Source: Anaerosalibacter massiliensis (GTDB taxonomy: Bacteria > Bacillota > Clostridia > Tissierellales > Sporanaerobacteraceae). Taken from it: a stretch of DNA of 64,000 nt. Positions 44,804 through 53,989 of the stretch are shown here, piece after piece. The stretch spans positions 124,001-188,000 of the forward strand of contig CCEZ01000007.1 of assembly GCA_000751555.1 (NCBI GenBank). Reading direction: 5' to 3'. How positions within the stretch are numbered: position 1 is the first letter of the stretch; each line of letters starts with the position of its first letter. A program made the position numbers and the translations under genes. Under the pieces are notes generated by a model. The model was not told the origin of the DNA and did no database searches. It saw only the letters and a program-made list of their open reading frames with translations.

Positions 44804-45367
44804 TTAAATATTTTTATTTATTATTTTTTTCATTTTTTCTACTGCTTTTGTTTTTGTATTTACTACTGTCCTATAAGATATATCTAATTCTTTACTAATG
44901 TCTACCATATTCATTCCTTTAATATAGTAATTTATAAAAATCTCCCTTTGTCTCTTACTAAGACTTGATAAACCTCTATATAAACTTTCTCGTTCCTGAT
45001 TATTTATAGCAATTTCTAAAGGTCCGAATCCATCGTCTTTTATATAGTCTATAAATTCTTCACCATCATCTATTGTTTCATTTAAAGATAAAAGACTTTT
45101 CTCTTTATGCTTATCTAAATAATGATATTTGAGTTGTAATTTCACATATCCTAAAAACTTTGTTTCCTTTGAATTATCATAATTTTTAATACAACTGAGT
45201 ATTATTTCATACCCTTCTTGTATAAAATCATCATATTGAGAGTAGTCATTGTAATACCTTTTTATAGAGCTTAAGATTAAAGGTTTCAATTTAAATAATA
45301 ATTTTTCTTTAGAACTTCTATCTCCCTTCTTACCTAGAGTTACAAGACTTTCTATTTCTCTATACAA
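44804..45367 (-). CDS. Sigma-70 family RNA polymerase sigma factor, small type
   Basis: About 188 residues with sigma region 2 (SQYDDFIQEGYEIILSCIKN, then TKFLGYVKLQLKYHYLD) and region 4 (GLSSLSKRQREIFINYYIKG, NMVDISKELDISYRTVVNTK). Region 3 is short, so it is an alternative or SigH-like factor. I chose the TTG at 45367, which has AGGAGG 6 bases upstream; the ATG at 45412 has no such site. It starts the five-gene operon and may autoregulate it. Confidence 0.9.
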   Translation of the reverse strand: MYREIESLVTLGKKGDRSSKEKLLFKLKPLILSSIKRYYNDYSQYDDFIQEGYEIILSCIKNYDNSKETKFLGYVKLQLKYHYLDKHKEKSLLSLNETIDDGEEFIDYIKDDGFGPLEIAINNQERESLYRGLSSLSKRQREIFINYYIKGMNMVDISKELDISYRTVVNTKTKAVEKMKKIINKNI

Positions 45368-45445
45368 ACATATCCTCCTAGTGGAAGACCGGCCTTCTAA
45401 TATTGCTAGCAACTCTATATTACTCTTAAAAAAGGAAATAAAAAA

Positions 45446-45480
45446 AAGTAGAGTAAGCCATTCTACTTACTCTACTTTTA
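45446..45480 (-). terminator. Terminator of metK
   Basis: AAGTAGAGTAAG and CTTACTCTACTT form a 12-bp stem around 8 bases; on the reverse strand a run of seven T follows. Confidence 0.9.
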
Positions 45481-45560
45481 CAATTTTTATATTACTTTAT
45501 ATATAAATACCGTACTTTAAATAAGTCTTTTACAAAAACTTATAGACTTTAAAAAACTCC

Positions 45561-46748
45561 TTATACTTCAAGACCTTCTTTTCTAAGTACTTCTGCCTTA
45601 TCAGTTTTTTCCCACGTTAAGTCTAGGTCACATCTTCCAAAATGACCATAGCTTGCTAATTGTTTATATATAGGCTTTCTTAAATCTAATTTATCAATAA
45701 TAGCTGCAGGTCTTAAATCAAAATGCTTTCTTACTAATTCTTCAATCTTTTCATCTTTAATTTTCCCAGTTCCAAAAGTTTCAACATATATAGATAATGG
45801 TCTAGCTACTCCTATAGCATAAGCAAGTCCTACTTCACATTTGTCAGCAAGTCCGGCTGCTACTATATTCTTTGCTACATATCTAGCTGCATAAGCTGCA
45901 GATCTATCTACTTTTGTTGAATCTTTTCCTGAAAAAGCTCCTCCACCATGTCTTCCATATCCACCATAAGTATCTACAATTATTTTTCTACCAGTAAGTC
46001 CAGCATCCCCCATTGGTCCACCTATTACAAATCTTCCAGTCGGATTTACGTAGTATTTAGTATTATCATCTATCATATCTTTTGGAACTATTTTCTTTAT
46101 TACCTCTTCAATAATATCTTTTCTTATAGTATCTAAATCTACATCACTACTATGTTGAGTAGAAACAACTATATTTTCAATCCTTACAGGCTTATTGTCT
46201 TCATATTCAATGGTTACCTGAGTTTTCCCATCTGGTCTTAGATAGGGAAGTATACCATCTTTTCTAACTTTCGAAAGTCTTATAGATAGTTTATGAGCTA
46301 AGGCTATAGGCATAGGCATAAGTTCTTCTGTTTCATTACAAGCAAAACCAAACATCATGCCTTGATCTCCAGCACCTATTTCATCATATTTGTCTTCGCC
46401 ATTTTCCTTATGTTCTAATGCTTTATCCACTCCCATTGCTATATCCGATGATTGTTCATTTATAGATGTTAGTACCGCACAAGTATCAGCATCAAAACCA
46501 AATTTTGCTCTTGTATATCCTATTTCTTTTATAGTTTTCCTAACAACTTTAGGTATATCCACATAACAATTTGTAGTAATTTCCCCTGAAACTAATACTA
46601 GTCCAGTAGTAACAGAAGTTTCACAGGCTACTCTAGCATTAGGATCTTCTGCCAAAATAGCATCTAATATGGCATCAGAAATTTGATCACAAACTTTATC
46701 TGGATGACCTTCTGTTACTGACTCTGATGTAAATAACCACTTTTTCAT
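45561..46748 (-). CDS. metK: S-adenosylmethionine synthetase
   Basis: A 395-residue enzyme with the canonical motifs [32 protein letters not shown] and [20 protein letters not shown]. It makes SAM from methionine and ATP. AAGGAGG precedes the ATG. A SAM-I riboswitch directly upstream would turn it off when SAM is abundant. Confidence 0.98.
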   Translation of the reverse strand: MKKWLFTSESVTEGHPDKVCDQISDAILDAILAEDPNARVACETSVTTGLVLVSGEITTNCYVDIPKVVRKTIKEIGYTRAKFGFDADTCAVLTSINEQSSDIAMGVDKALEHKENGEDKYDEIGAGDQGMMFGFACNETEELMPMPIALAHKLSIRLSKVRKDGILPYLRPDGKTQVTIEYEDNKPVRIENIVVSTQHSSDVDLDTIRKDIIEEVIKKIVPKDMIDDNTKYYVNPTGRFVIGGPMGDAGLTGRKIIVDTYGGYGRHGGGAFSGKDSTKVDRSAAYAARYVAKNIVAAGLADKCEVGLAYAIGVARPLSIYVETFGTGKIKDEKIEELVRKHFDLRPAAIIDKLDLRKPIYKQLASYGHFGRCDLDLTWEKTDKAEVLRKEGLEV

Positions 46749-46794
46749 AAGAGTACCTCCTTAAATTTAGCATAATAGCTTAATTTATTCTAAA

Positions 46795-46955
46795 AAATAA
46801 ATAAGCCCTTCCCAAAGGAAAAGGCAGACAAACTGTCACCTCATCTTTCAGAATTTAATTCTGTGGGATTTAGCACCGTCGTAAGCTTTTATACTTAGTT
46901 ACAGGTTGCCGGGTTTCATAGGGCCCATTCCCTCCACCACTCTTGATAAGGTATC
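46795..46955 (-). promoter_or_regulatory. SAM-I (S-box) riboswitch with terminator, upstream of metK
   Basis: On the reverse strand the aptamer begins CTTATCAAGAGTGGTGGAGG (46950 downward), with GCCCTATGAAACCCGGCAAC, GGTGCTAAATCC and the closing GATGAG (46840-46845). The P1 arms CTTATC and GATGAG pair. A following stem, CCTTTTCC-TTT-GGGAAGGG, with a T-rich tail, is the expression-platform terminator. Confidence 0.95.
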
Positions 46956-47011
46956 AAGATTTTGTATTCATTTATTTAATTGTATCACACTAAAAATTTT
47001 TAGTCAATTGA

Positions 47012-47485
47012 CTAAAAAACTGATATAACCTTATAACTTAGACTAAATACTATAATTCCTGAAGTAATTACTCCTCCTATAATAGCAGCTAAAGCTTTAT
47101 TAAAATCTATTTTAAGTAATGTTGCAGCTATACATCCAGTCCAAGCTCCTGTAGTTGGAATTGGTATAGCAACTAATATAAAAAGTCCTAATAAACTATA
47201 TTTCTGTATTTTTTCTCTACTTCTTTTAAGAGTTCTTTTCTTAACCCATTTTATTAATTCAGAAAAAAGAGCAGTTTTTTCTAAATAATTCATTATTGGT
47301 CCTAAAAGTTTCAATAGGAAAGGTATAGGAATTATATTACCTATAATACTTAAAATAAAACTTTCTAATGGTGTAAAACCCAAGGAGATACCTAATGGAA
47401 TAGCCCCCCTAAGTTCTACAAGAGGCATGGCAGCAACTAATATTACAGTTATTTCATCCTTTATCGTTTCTAATATATCCAACAT
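47012..47485 (-). CDS. COG2426 small multidrug export family membrane protein
   Basis: A 157-residue protein with four hydrophobic helices and the family motifs MPLVELRGAIPLGISLG and AIPIPTTGAWTGCIAATLL. The family is labelled small multidrug export, but the substrate is not known. GAGGGGG precedes the ATG. Confidence 0.88.
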   Translation of the reverse strand: MLDILETIKDEITVILVAAMPLVELRGAIPLGISLGFTPLESFILSIIGNIIPIPFLLKLLGPIMNYLEKTALFSELIKWVKKRTLKRSREKIQKYSLLGLFILVAIPIPTTGAWTGCIAATLLKIDFNKALAAIIGGVITSGIIVFSLSYKVISVF

Positions 47486-47643
47486 ATAATCCCCCTCACT
47501 ACTACTAGTTTAATATATTCTACCCATTATAATAAATTCCTTTACAAAAAACAAAATAGTTTGAAATAGTTAGATATAATTAAATTTGACGAGATATCAA
47601 TAGATATATAGCTATATTTTAACTTTTAGCTGTTTTTTATGCA

Positions 47644-47672
47644 TTGCATTATAATCTAAAATCTCCTATAAT
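47644..47672 (+). promoter_or_regulatory. Sigma-A promoter of tRNA-Pro
   Basis: TTGCAT (47644-47649), 17 bases, then TATAAT (47667-47672), 19 bases before the tRNA 5' end. Confidence 0.75.
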
Positions 47673-47691
47673 AAAATAGTCGTCGGAATTA

Positions 47692-47768
47692 CGGGGTGTG
47701 GCGCAGTTTGGTAGCGCACGTGGTTTGGGACCATGGGGCCGGGGGTTCGAATCCCTCCACCCCGACCA
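47692..47768 (+). tRNA. tRNA-Pro (anticodon TGG)
   Basis: The 77-base cloverleaf has acceptor arms CGGGGTG/CACCCCG, D arm GCGC/GCGC with GGTAG, anticodon stem CGTGG/CCATG with loop TTTGGGA (anticodon TGG), T arm with TTCGAAT, and an encoded CCA end. Confidence 0.97.
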
Positions 47769-47780
47769 TTTGTAAAAAAG

Positions 47781-47810
47781 GAAGGATTGAAAATTCAATC
47801 CTTCTTTTTT
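47781..47810 (+). terminator. Terminator of tRNA-Pro
   Basis: GAAGGATTGAA and TTCAATCCTTC form an 11-bp stem with a 2-base loop, followed by TTTTTT. Confidence 0.93.
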
Positions 47811-47912
47811 TATACCCTATTTTATTTTTTATTATATACTATTTTATATATTATCAATAACCGGTTCAATTTATTTTAGCTTATACTTTCTTTTAACCTT
47901 GTACCAGCTCCA

Positions 47913-48101
47913 GCAAATAGAAATAAAAATTCGCTTCAAAAAAAGTTTTGATGAAATAATATCTTCATAAAATAGAAAATGCTAAATATTTTCAAACTCA
48001 CTTCACTCAAACAGTGAAAAATTTTTAACGCATTTTATTTTTGGGTCAAATTATTTCATAGCAAAACTTTTTTAAGTCGCTCATTTTTTATTTCTATTTG
48101 C
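47913..48101. repeat. Family II long palindrome, copy E
   Basis: Begins GCAAATAGAAATAAAA and ends with TTTTATTTCTATTTGC (one gap). It is 189 bases long, identical in length to copy D at 42916-43104. The centre carries AAACTCACTTCACTCAAACA. It fills, with copy C, the gap between the tRNA and the TtcA-like gene. Confidence 0.85.
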
Positions 48102-48181
48102 TTAAAGATTGTACTATTTGAAAAAATACAGCTAAAAGTTTCAAAGTTAGAGTTTTTGGTTTAAAGAATTAGCGTAATTAA

Positions 48182-48391
48182 GAATTTTGGGTTATTGGAT
48201 TTAACTGACTAAAAAAGACTTTGATTAGAAAATAGAGACGAATTTTTTCATAAAACCTGTGAAATTGATTTTCAATCAATTTAGCAAACACCCATTATTT
48301 ACGTTAGAATTTTATGAAAAATTGAGTCCTATTTTCTTCAAAGCTTTTTCGGAAGGAAAGTCAATAACCCAAAATCCGTGGCTTGGCATAA
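48182..48391. repeat. Family I long palindrome, copy C
   Basis: Matches copies A and B, with GATTAGAAAATAGAGACGAA, AAACCTGTGAAATTGATTTT, CTATTTTCTTCAAAGCTTTT and CCAAAATCCGTGG. It again follows a family II element. The pair is flanked by TTTTAGCTTATAC near 47874 and the imperfect inverse near 48386-48400. Confidence 0.85.
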
Positions 48392-48501
48392 ACTAAAAAA
48401 GCATACAAATTTAGAAAAATAAATAGTGAAATATATGGACTACAATAGTATAATATATTTTGATATGTTTTTACTTACTTTCTATAAGAAAGGTTGATAT
48501 A

Positions 48502-49215
48502 ATGAAAAAAATTTTGGGACCTATGAGAAAAGCTATAGAAGATTTTAATTTGATAGATGATGGTGATAAAATCGGAGTTGGTGTATCTGGAGGAAAAGAT
48601 AGTATGCTTCTTTTATATGCATTGAAACTTTATCAAAGATTTAGTCCAGAGAAATTTGAATTGGAAGCTTTTACAGTTGATTTAGGTTTTGAAGGCTTTG
48701 AAACAAAGGCCATTGAAAGCTATTGTGAAAGTATAGGAGTACCTTTCAATTTGAAAAAAACTAATATTAAAAATATAGTATTTGATACAAGAAAAGAAAA
48801 AAATCCCTGCTCTCTATGTGCAAATATGCGGAGAGGGGCTATTCACAACTCTTTAAAAGATAGAGGATTTAATAAACTAGCATTAGGCCATCATGGTGAT
48901 GATGCTATAGATACGTTTTTCTTAAGTTTATTATATGAAGGAAGAATAAATACTCTTCCTCCTTTAACCTATTTAGATAGAAAAAAAATATATATTATAC
49001 GTCCACTATTATATGTATCAGAACAGGATATAAAAAATTCTATAGAAAAAAATAATATTCCTATAGTAAACAATCCTTGTCCAGCTGACAAAAAAACCAA
49101 AAGAGAAGATATGAACAAATTAGTACATAAAATCTATAAAGAGGTTCCTGATGCTAGAAATAGGATACTTACAGCTCTAAATAATGAAAAAGGGCTTAGA
49201 CTTTGGTTTAGCTAA
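48502..49215 (+). CDS. TtcA-like tRNA thiolation protein
   Basis: A 237-residue PP-loop ATPase with VSGGKDSMLLLYAL at about residue 30 and the CxxC motif CSLCANMRRGAIH, then GHHGDDAIDTFFLSLLYEG. It matches the TtcA/TIGR00269-like family that binds a 4Fe-4S cluster and thiolates tRNA cytidine. I chose the ATG at 48502, since GAAAGG lies before it and the longer frame lacks a site. It sits close to tRNA-Pro, probably by chance. Confidence 0.87.
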   Translation: MKKILGPMRKAIEDFNLIDDGDKIGVGVSGGKDSMLLLYALKLYQRFSPEKFELEAFTVDLGFEGFETKAIESYCESIGVPFNLKKTNIKNIVFDTRKEKNPCSLCANMRRGAIHNSLKDRGFNKLALGHHGDDAIDTFFLSLLYEGRINTLPPLTYLDRKKIYIIRPLLYVSEQDIKNSIEKNNIPIVNNPCPADKKTKREDMNKLVHKIYKEVPDARNRILTALNNEKGLRLWFS

Positions 49216-49250
49216 AAAAGTAGTGGAAACCCCACTACTTTTTTTTACAA
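49214..49250. terminator. Bidirectional terminator
   Basis: AAAAAAGTAGTGG and CCACTACTTTTTTTT form a 9-bp stem plus tails between convergent genes. Confidence 0.93.
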
Positions 49251-49266
49251 TATATTAATATATTTA

Positions 49267-49602
49267 TTATATCTTAACTACATTTTTATTTTTAAAATTA
49301 TCATAGAGAATCTTAGCTATTCCTATCCCATCTTCTTCACTATCAGACATTTTTTTAGCCATCTCTTCATCAAACATATCTTCAAATATTTTAGTAGCTG
49401 TACTTTTTTCTATAAGTCCATTGTCTGGAATAGTCTTTCTCATTTCTTTCAGCATCATATGAATAAAAACGGCCTCAAACTCCTTACATACATCCATCAG
49501 TTCTTTATCTTTTTTATCTTCACTAGCATTTTGAATTCTCTTTTGAAGAATATCCTCATCTGTAGTCTTTTGCATTATAAAACTATTGGGAAATATCTCC
49601 AT
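49267..49602 (-). CDS. flgJ: Rod-binding protein FlgJ (single-domain type)
   Basis: A 111-residue protein with the FlgJ N-terminal pattern KELMDVCKEFEAVFIHMMLK followed by TKIFEDMFDEEMAKKM. The peptidoglycan hydrolase domain of long FlgJ proteins is absent, as usual in Firmicutes. It likely caps the growing rod. It lies behind flgG in a sigma-D-type operon. Confidence 0.93.
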   Translation of the reverse strand: MEIFPNSFIMQKTTDEDILQKRIQNASEDKKDKELMDVCKEFEAVFIHMMLKEMRKTIPDNGLIEKSTATKIFEDMFDEEMAKKMSDSEEDGIGIAKILYDNFKNKNVVKI

Positions 49603-49626
49603 ATCTTCACCCCGTTATTTCTCTAA

Positions 49627-50421
49627 TTATCTTTTAAGATTTCCAATCAATTGAAGCATTTCATCGGAAGTTTGTATAGTTTTAGAATTTATCTCATAAG
49701 CCCTTTGAGCAGTAATCATTTTTACCATTTCATCTACTACTGCAACATTTGAAGACTCTAAATAACCCTGAGCTATTTTACTTTCCATTTCATTTGCACC
49801 TATAGGGATTTCTCCACCAGAAGCTTCTGTAGCCCTATAAAGGTTTGAACCTTCACTTAAAAGTCCTTCTGGATTCATAAACCTAACTAATTTTAATCTT
49901 CCTAAATTTACTGTCCTATCTGCCTCATCCTTTGCAGTTATATTTCCTCTTTCATCAATAGTTATATCTCCTAATCCACTCCTAATAACTATATCATTAT
50001 TTGCATCATTTAAAACTCTATAACCTTCTGTAGTTACTAATGTTCCTTGATTTCTATCTATACTTAATTTAAAACTTCCATCTCTTGTATACCTTATATC
50101 TCCATTAGGAAGTTCTACTGCAAAAAAACCTTCCCCATTTATGGCTACATCATAATCACTTTGTGTTTCAATGAAACTACCATTTTTAAAATTTCTCTTA
50201 GTTGCTGTAGGCATGACACCATGACCTACTTCTAAATTCACTGGTCTACCTTCATCATCTACTATATTGTTTCTTCTCATACTTGTATAAAAAAGATCTT
50301 TAAATTCTGCTCTTTGAGCTTTGTATCCAGTAGTATTTACATTAGAAAGATTATTTGAAATAGTATCTATATTTAACTGTTGTGCTCTCATTCCTGTAGC
50401 AGCAGTCCACATTGAACGCAT
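49627..50421 (-). CDS. flgG: Flagellar basal-body distal rod protein FlgG
   Basis: A 264-residue protein with the rod-hook N-terminus MRSMWTAATGMRAQQLNIDT, DTISNNLSNVNTTGYKAQRA, and the C-terminus VAVVDEMVKMITAQRAYEIN. It builds the distal rod. It follows flgF by 15 bases. Confidence 0.94.
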   Translation of the reverse strand: MRSMWTAATGMRAQQLNIDTISNNLSNVNTTGYKAQRAEFKDLFYTSMRRNNIVDDEGRPVNLEVGHGVMPTATKRNFKNGSFIETQSDYDVAINGEGFFAVELPNGDIRYTRDGSFKLSIDRNQGTLVTTEGYRVLNDANNDIVIRSGLGDITIDERGNITAKDEADRTVNLGRLKLVRFMNPEGLLSEGSNLYRATEASGGEIPIGANEMESKIAQGYLESSNVAVVDEMVKMITAQRAYEINSKTIQTSDEMLQLIGNLKR

Positions 50422-50436
50422 ATTATTCTTCCTCCC

Positions 50437-51477
50437 CTATACTCTACCTATTTCATTTGCTGATTTGTCCATCATTTCATCTTGTACTCTTATAGCTTTT
50501 TGACATGATTCAAAATTTCTTAAAAGAGATATCATCTCCACCATCTCTTTTATAGAATCTACATTTGAATTTTCTAAAAATCCTTGTAACAATTCTCCAT
50601 TAAAAGGTATTTCTTCAGCATCTACATCTTCTGCCATCCTATATAAGTTGTCCCCTATTTTTCTTAAAAATTCTTTATTGTTCAAATCTACAATATCTAA
50701 ACTACCTACCATATTTCCATCTACTAATACTCGTCCATCTTTTGTAATCTTTACATCATCTCCATTGATAATTATGGGCCCACCACTTCCCATAACTCTA
50801 TGCCCATCTGATGTAATTAGCTCTCCTATATTATTTACAGTAAAGGAGCCATCTCTAGTATAGTAAGTTTCTCCATCTTCACCTTGAACTTTAAAGAATC
50901 CACTCCCTTTTAATGCTAAATCAAAAACTCCTCCAGTATCAAGAAGCTCTCCTTGTGTAAAATCTGTTACAACTTTTTTTACTTTCACTCCTGGACTCAT
51001 AGTTCCTATAACTTTTGCATTTGGATGGAATACAATACCTTCAAGTAATCCTTCAATATTTCCTCCACCTCTAATGGGATTACGATTTTGATCTAGTATG
51101 TAGTTTTCTCCGTTTGTCCTGTATTCATCCTGCTCATTTTTATAGAAAGTTTTTAAATAGCCTTCATCATCAACTATAAATCTAATATCTTTCACATAGC
51201 TTATACCATTAGGAGTTCTAACCATGAAATAGCCTTCATCTGTATGTGCTCTATGGACATTCCCATTAGTTTCATAACCTATTTCATTTTCCATTCTAGG
51301 TTTAAAATCTGGTCTATCATTTATTTTAGAAAGCAAAACTTCTGGGAAAGACTCTGTTAAGACCACATCTTTCTTAAATCCTGTTGTGTTTAAATTTGAA
51401 AGGTTATTTGATATTGCCTCTAATCTTCTTTGATTTGCCATCATAGCAGTAGCACTAATATATAATCCCCTATTCAT
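50437..51477 (-). CDS. flgF: Flagellar hook-basal body protein FlgF-like
   Basis: A 346-residue rod protein with MNRGLYISATAMMANQRRLE, AISNNLSNLNTTGFKKD and the C-terminus SIKEMVEMISLLRNFESCQK. Longer than many FlgF proteins, with an extended middle (residues about 55-160). It lies upstream of flgG; the FlgF/FlgG division is by position and length only. Confidence 0.9.
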   Translation of the reverse strand: MNRGLYISATAMMANQRRLEAISNNLSNLNTTGFKKDVVLTESFPEVLLSKINDRPDFKPRMENEIGYETNGNVHRAHTDEGYFMVRTPNGISYVKDIRFIVDDEGYLKTFYKNEQDEYRTNGENYILDQNRNPIRGGGNIEGLLEGIVFHPNAKVIGTMSPGVKVKKVVTDFTQGELLDTGGVFDLALKGSGFFKVQGEDGETYYTRDGSFTVNNIGELITSDGHRVMGSGGPIIINGDDVKITKDGRVLVDGNMVGSLDIVDLNNKEFLRKIGDNLYRMAEDVDAEEIPFNGELLQGFLENSNVDSIKEMVEMISLLRNFESCQKAIRVQDEMMDKSANEIGRV

Positions 51478-51511
51478 TGCATCACATCCTTGACATAATA
51501 CTCATAGGTAT

Positions 51512-51538
51512 ATATCGTCAATTTTAAAGTATACTTTA
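51512..51538 (-). promoter_or_regulatory. Sigma-D promoter of flgF-flgG-flgJ
   Basis: TAAA (51535-51538), 15 bases, then GACGATAT (51512-51519) on the reverse strand matches the sigma-D consensus with one mismatch. Confidence 0.8.
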
Positions 51539-51541
51539 GAA

Positions 51542-52567
51542 CTATCTTTCAACTATAGAATCAGAATCTAATAAGCTATTTTCTAAGACATCTACCCAAT
51601 CTAGAGCTTTGCCTGTCCCTGTAGCTACACAAGCAATTGGATCCTCTGCTATATTTACTCTAATACCAGTTCTTTCTGATATTAATTTATCTAATCCATA
51701 TAAAAGTGCCCCTCCACCTGTCATCACTATTCCAGAATTTGCAATATCTGCTGCTAATTCTGGTGGCGTTCTTTCAAGTACTGTATGCACCGTATCTACA
51801 ATGCTTGAAATTGGTTCTTCCATTGCTTCAAACATTTCTTGTGAAGAAATATTTATAGTCTTTGGAAGTCCAGTTACTAAATTTCTTCCTCTTATCTCCA
51901 TATAAACTTCTTTTTCTCTTTTATAAGCTGTTCCTATGTTTATTTTTAATGCTTCAGAACTTCTTTCTCCAATTATTACATTATGTTTTTTTCTAATATA
52001 TCTAGTTATTGCTTCATCGCAATCATCTCCTGCAGTTTTTATAGAACGGCTAACTACTATTCCCCCTAGAGAAATAACAGCTACATCAGTAGTTCCTCCT
52101 CCAATATCTACAACCATATTTCCATTAGGTTGGGTTATATCTATACCTGCACCAATTGCTGCAGCAATTGGTTCTTCTATCAAATAAGTTTTCCTTGCAC
52201 CAGCTTGAGTACTAGCTTCAAGAACTGCTCTTTTTTCAACTTCTGTAACCCCACTTGGAACACATACTATGGTTCTAGGTTTGAAAAATGTTTTTCCTGA
52301 AGCCTTCTGTATAAAATATTTCAACATTCTTTCAGTTACACCATAATCAGATATTACTCCCTCTTTTAAAGGCCTCATTGCAACTATATTACCTGGAGTA
52401 CGTCCTAGCATCTTTCTTGCCTCTTCTCCTACAGCTAAAAACTTGTTTGTATTGTAATCAATTGCTACTACTGAAGGTTCATTTAGTACAACTCCCTTAT
52501 CTTTAGCATAAACTAAAATACTCGCAGTTCCTAAATCTATTCCCAAATCTGTTCTAAAAGCAGCCAT
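51542..52567 (-). CDS. mbl: Rod-shape-determining protein Mbl/MreB
   Basis: A 341-residue actin-like protein with GIDLGTASILVYAKDKGVVL, MVVDIGGGTTDVAVISLGG and the ATP-binding GGGALLYGLDKLI. It forms membrane filaments guiding wall synthesis. Neighbouring spoIIID upstream is the classic Mbl context in spore-formers. AGGAGG precedes the ATG. Confidence 0.96.
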   Translation of the reverse strand: MAAFRTDLGIDLGTASILVYAKDKGVVLNEPSVVAIDYNTNKFLAVGEEARKMLGRTPGNIVAMRPLKEGVISDYGVTERMLKYFIQKASGKTFFKPRTIVCVPSGVTEVEKRAVLEASTQAGARKTYLIEEPIAAAIGAGIDITQPNGNMVVDIGGGTTDVAVISLGGIVVSRSIKTAGDDCDEAITRYIRKKHNVIIGERSSEALKINIGTAYKREKEVYMEIRGRNLVTGLPKTINISSQEMFEAMEEPISSIVDTVHTVLERTPPELAADIANSGIVMTGGGALLYGLDKLISERTGIRVNIAEDPIACVATGTGKALDWVDVLENSLLDSDSIVER

Positions 52568-52712
52568 TTTTGTTCCTCCTTTATTCTAATCATATATAAA
52601 TCATATGTTATTTTCATTTTTAGTCATCATATTATAATTCTATACTCATTTTAAAATTCCTTCAACTTTTTAAATATAAGTATCAATAAAGGAGAAAATA
52701 TATACAAATAGC

Positions 52713-52734
52713 TTAAAAGGTCCCAATGGGACCT
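52713..52734 (-). terminator. Hairpin after spoIIID
   Basis: AGGTCCC-AAT-GGGACCT is a perfect 7-bp stem, and a second copy of AATGGGACCTA follows. On the reverse strand TTTTAAGC comes next. Confidence 0.75.
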
Positions 52735-52750
52735 ACCCAATGGGACCTAT

Positions 52751-53005
52751 TTAATCGCTAGCCGCTTTGTATTTCATCTTTGTAGCTTTGCCACCTCTAA
52801 TATGTCTTTCTGCCTTGTTTTGCTCTAGTACTTTTTTTACCATACTTGCTACAAGAGGGTTTATCTTAGGGAGACGTTCTGTCACATCTTTATGTACTGT
52901 ACTTTTACTCACCCCGAATACACTGGCTGCTTGTCTAACGGTTGCCTTTTCACTTATTATATACTTTGCAATCTCTAAAGCCCTTTCTTCTATATAGTCT
53001 TTCAC
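52751..53005 (-). CDS. spoIIID: Sporulation transcription factor SpoIIID
   Basis: An 84-residue DNA-binding protein with the SpoIIID sequence MKDYIEERALEIAKYIISEK followed by TVRQAASVFGVSKSTVHKDV. It regulates mother-cell genes under sigma-E. Upstream lies spoIIQ-like and downstream mbl. Confidence 0.98.
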   Translation of the reverse strand: MKDYIEERALEIAKYIISEKATVRQAASVFGVSKSTVHKDVTERLPKINPLVASMVKKVLEQNKAERHIRGGKATKMKYKAASD

Positions 53006-53104
53006 ATATTTAACCCCCTTTGAACTTTATTTTAGGATTGGGTCTTTTTAAATATCTATGCACACTAAATCTCTAATAGAACCTTTATTCACACCTTATG
53101 AACT

Positions 53105-53869
53105 TTAGTTGATACCTGGTAGATATTTTTTAGGATCTACTTTTTTTCCATTGAATATTGTTTCAAAATGTAAATGAGGCTCATCAGCCATCTCTAATCC
53201 TTTAGGTTTTCCTACTCCACTTATAGGAGTTCCTTTTTTGACACTCTGCCCTTTTTTGACCATATCTTTTGTAGATAAATTTGCATATCTACTCTCTAAT
53301 CCTTTTCCATGATCAATTGTTATAACTATTCCCCATAACTCATCTTCATATACTTCTTTTACAACACCGTCAAGACAAGCCTTTACTGCTGTTCCCTCAT
53401 TGGCCTTAATATCTATTCCTTCATGACTAGTCCACTCTTCTAAAGTCTTCGAATAAGCTAAATTATCGGTACTAAAATCTAATCCTATTTCTCCTTCTAC
53501 TGGCATATAGAAAGTTTGGATTACATTGTTTTCTTGCTCTTCCTTTGGCTTTTCTTTAGGTTCCTCTTTAGGCTCTTCTTTTGTTTCTTCTTTAGGTTCT
53601 TCTTTTTCCTCTTCTTGTTTTTGTTTTTCCTCATGCCTTTTCTTTTCTTGTTGTTTTAAACTTTCCAATGATGGCTCTTCTACACCATGCTTATCTTCGT
53701 CTGTTAATATTAAAAAATCTTCCTCTTCTACAGGATCATTTTCACTTTTCATCCTATCTAAATTTTTCTTTGAGGCCCATACAGCTGCTGTTCCTACTAT
53801 ACAGACGCAAACAAATAAAATAATATAAAAGCTATCCTTATGAGTTAATTTATCGAATTTTTTTTTCAT
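53105..53869 (-). CDS. spoIIQ: SpoIIQ-like M23 peptidase-domain protein
   Basis: A 254-residue protein with a cytoplasmic N-tail, one membrane helix (DSFYIILFVCVCIVGTAAVW) and a Glu/Lys/Pro-rich linker at about 75-110. The LytM domain has the zinc residues HEGID and HLHFE, so it is predicted catalytic, unlike B. subtilis SpoIIQ. It would join the forespore-mother cell channel with SpoIIIAH. The preceding gene is spoIID. Confidence 0.88.
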   Translation of the reverse strand: MKKKFDKLTHKDSFYIILFVCVCIVGTAAVWASKKNLDRMKSENDPVEEEDFLILTDEDKHGVEEPSLESLKQQEKKRHEEKQKQEEEKEEPKEETKEEPKEEPKEKPKEEQENNVIQTFYMPVEGEIGLDFSTDNLAYSKTLEEWTSHEGIDIKANEGTAVKACLDGVVKEVYEDELWGIVITIDHGKGLESRYANLSTKDMVKKGQSVKKGTPISGVGKPKGLEMADEPHLHFETIFNGKKVDPKKYLPGIN

Positions 53870-53989
53870 ACATACACCTCCGTCTCAACTTCTAATACTA
53901 TTATTGCCAAAATAAAATATTTAATACACAATTAAACATTTTCATTTGAATAAAAAATTCGATAAAAGTAGAGGACTATTTCTTTGATT

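Noticed and set aside
47692-47768. Integration site for a mobile element at tRNA-Pro.
   Set aside because: No integrase and no direct repeat of the tRNA 3' end is seen nearby; only the palindromic repeats follow.
53526-53828. Serine-rich plus-strand ORF in spoIIQ.
   Set aside because: It is a reverse-complement artefact of the Glu/Lys/Pro linker codons.
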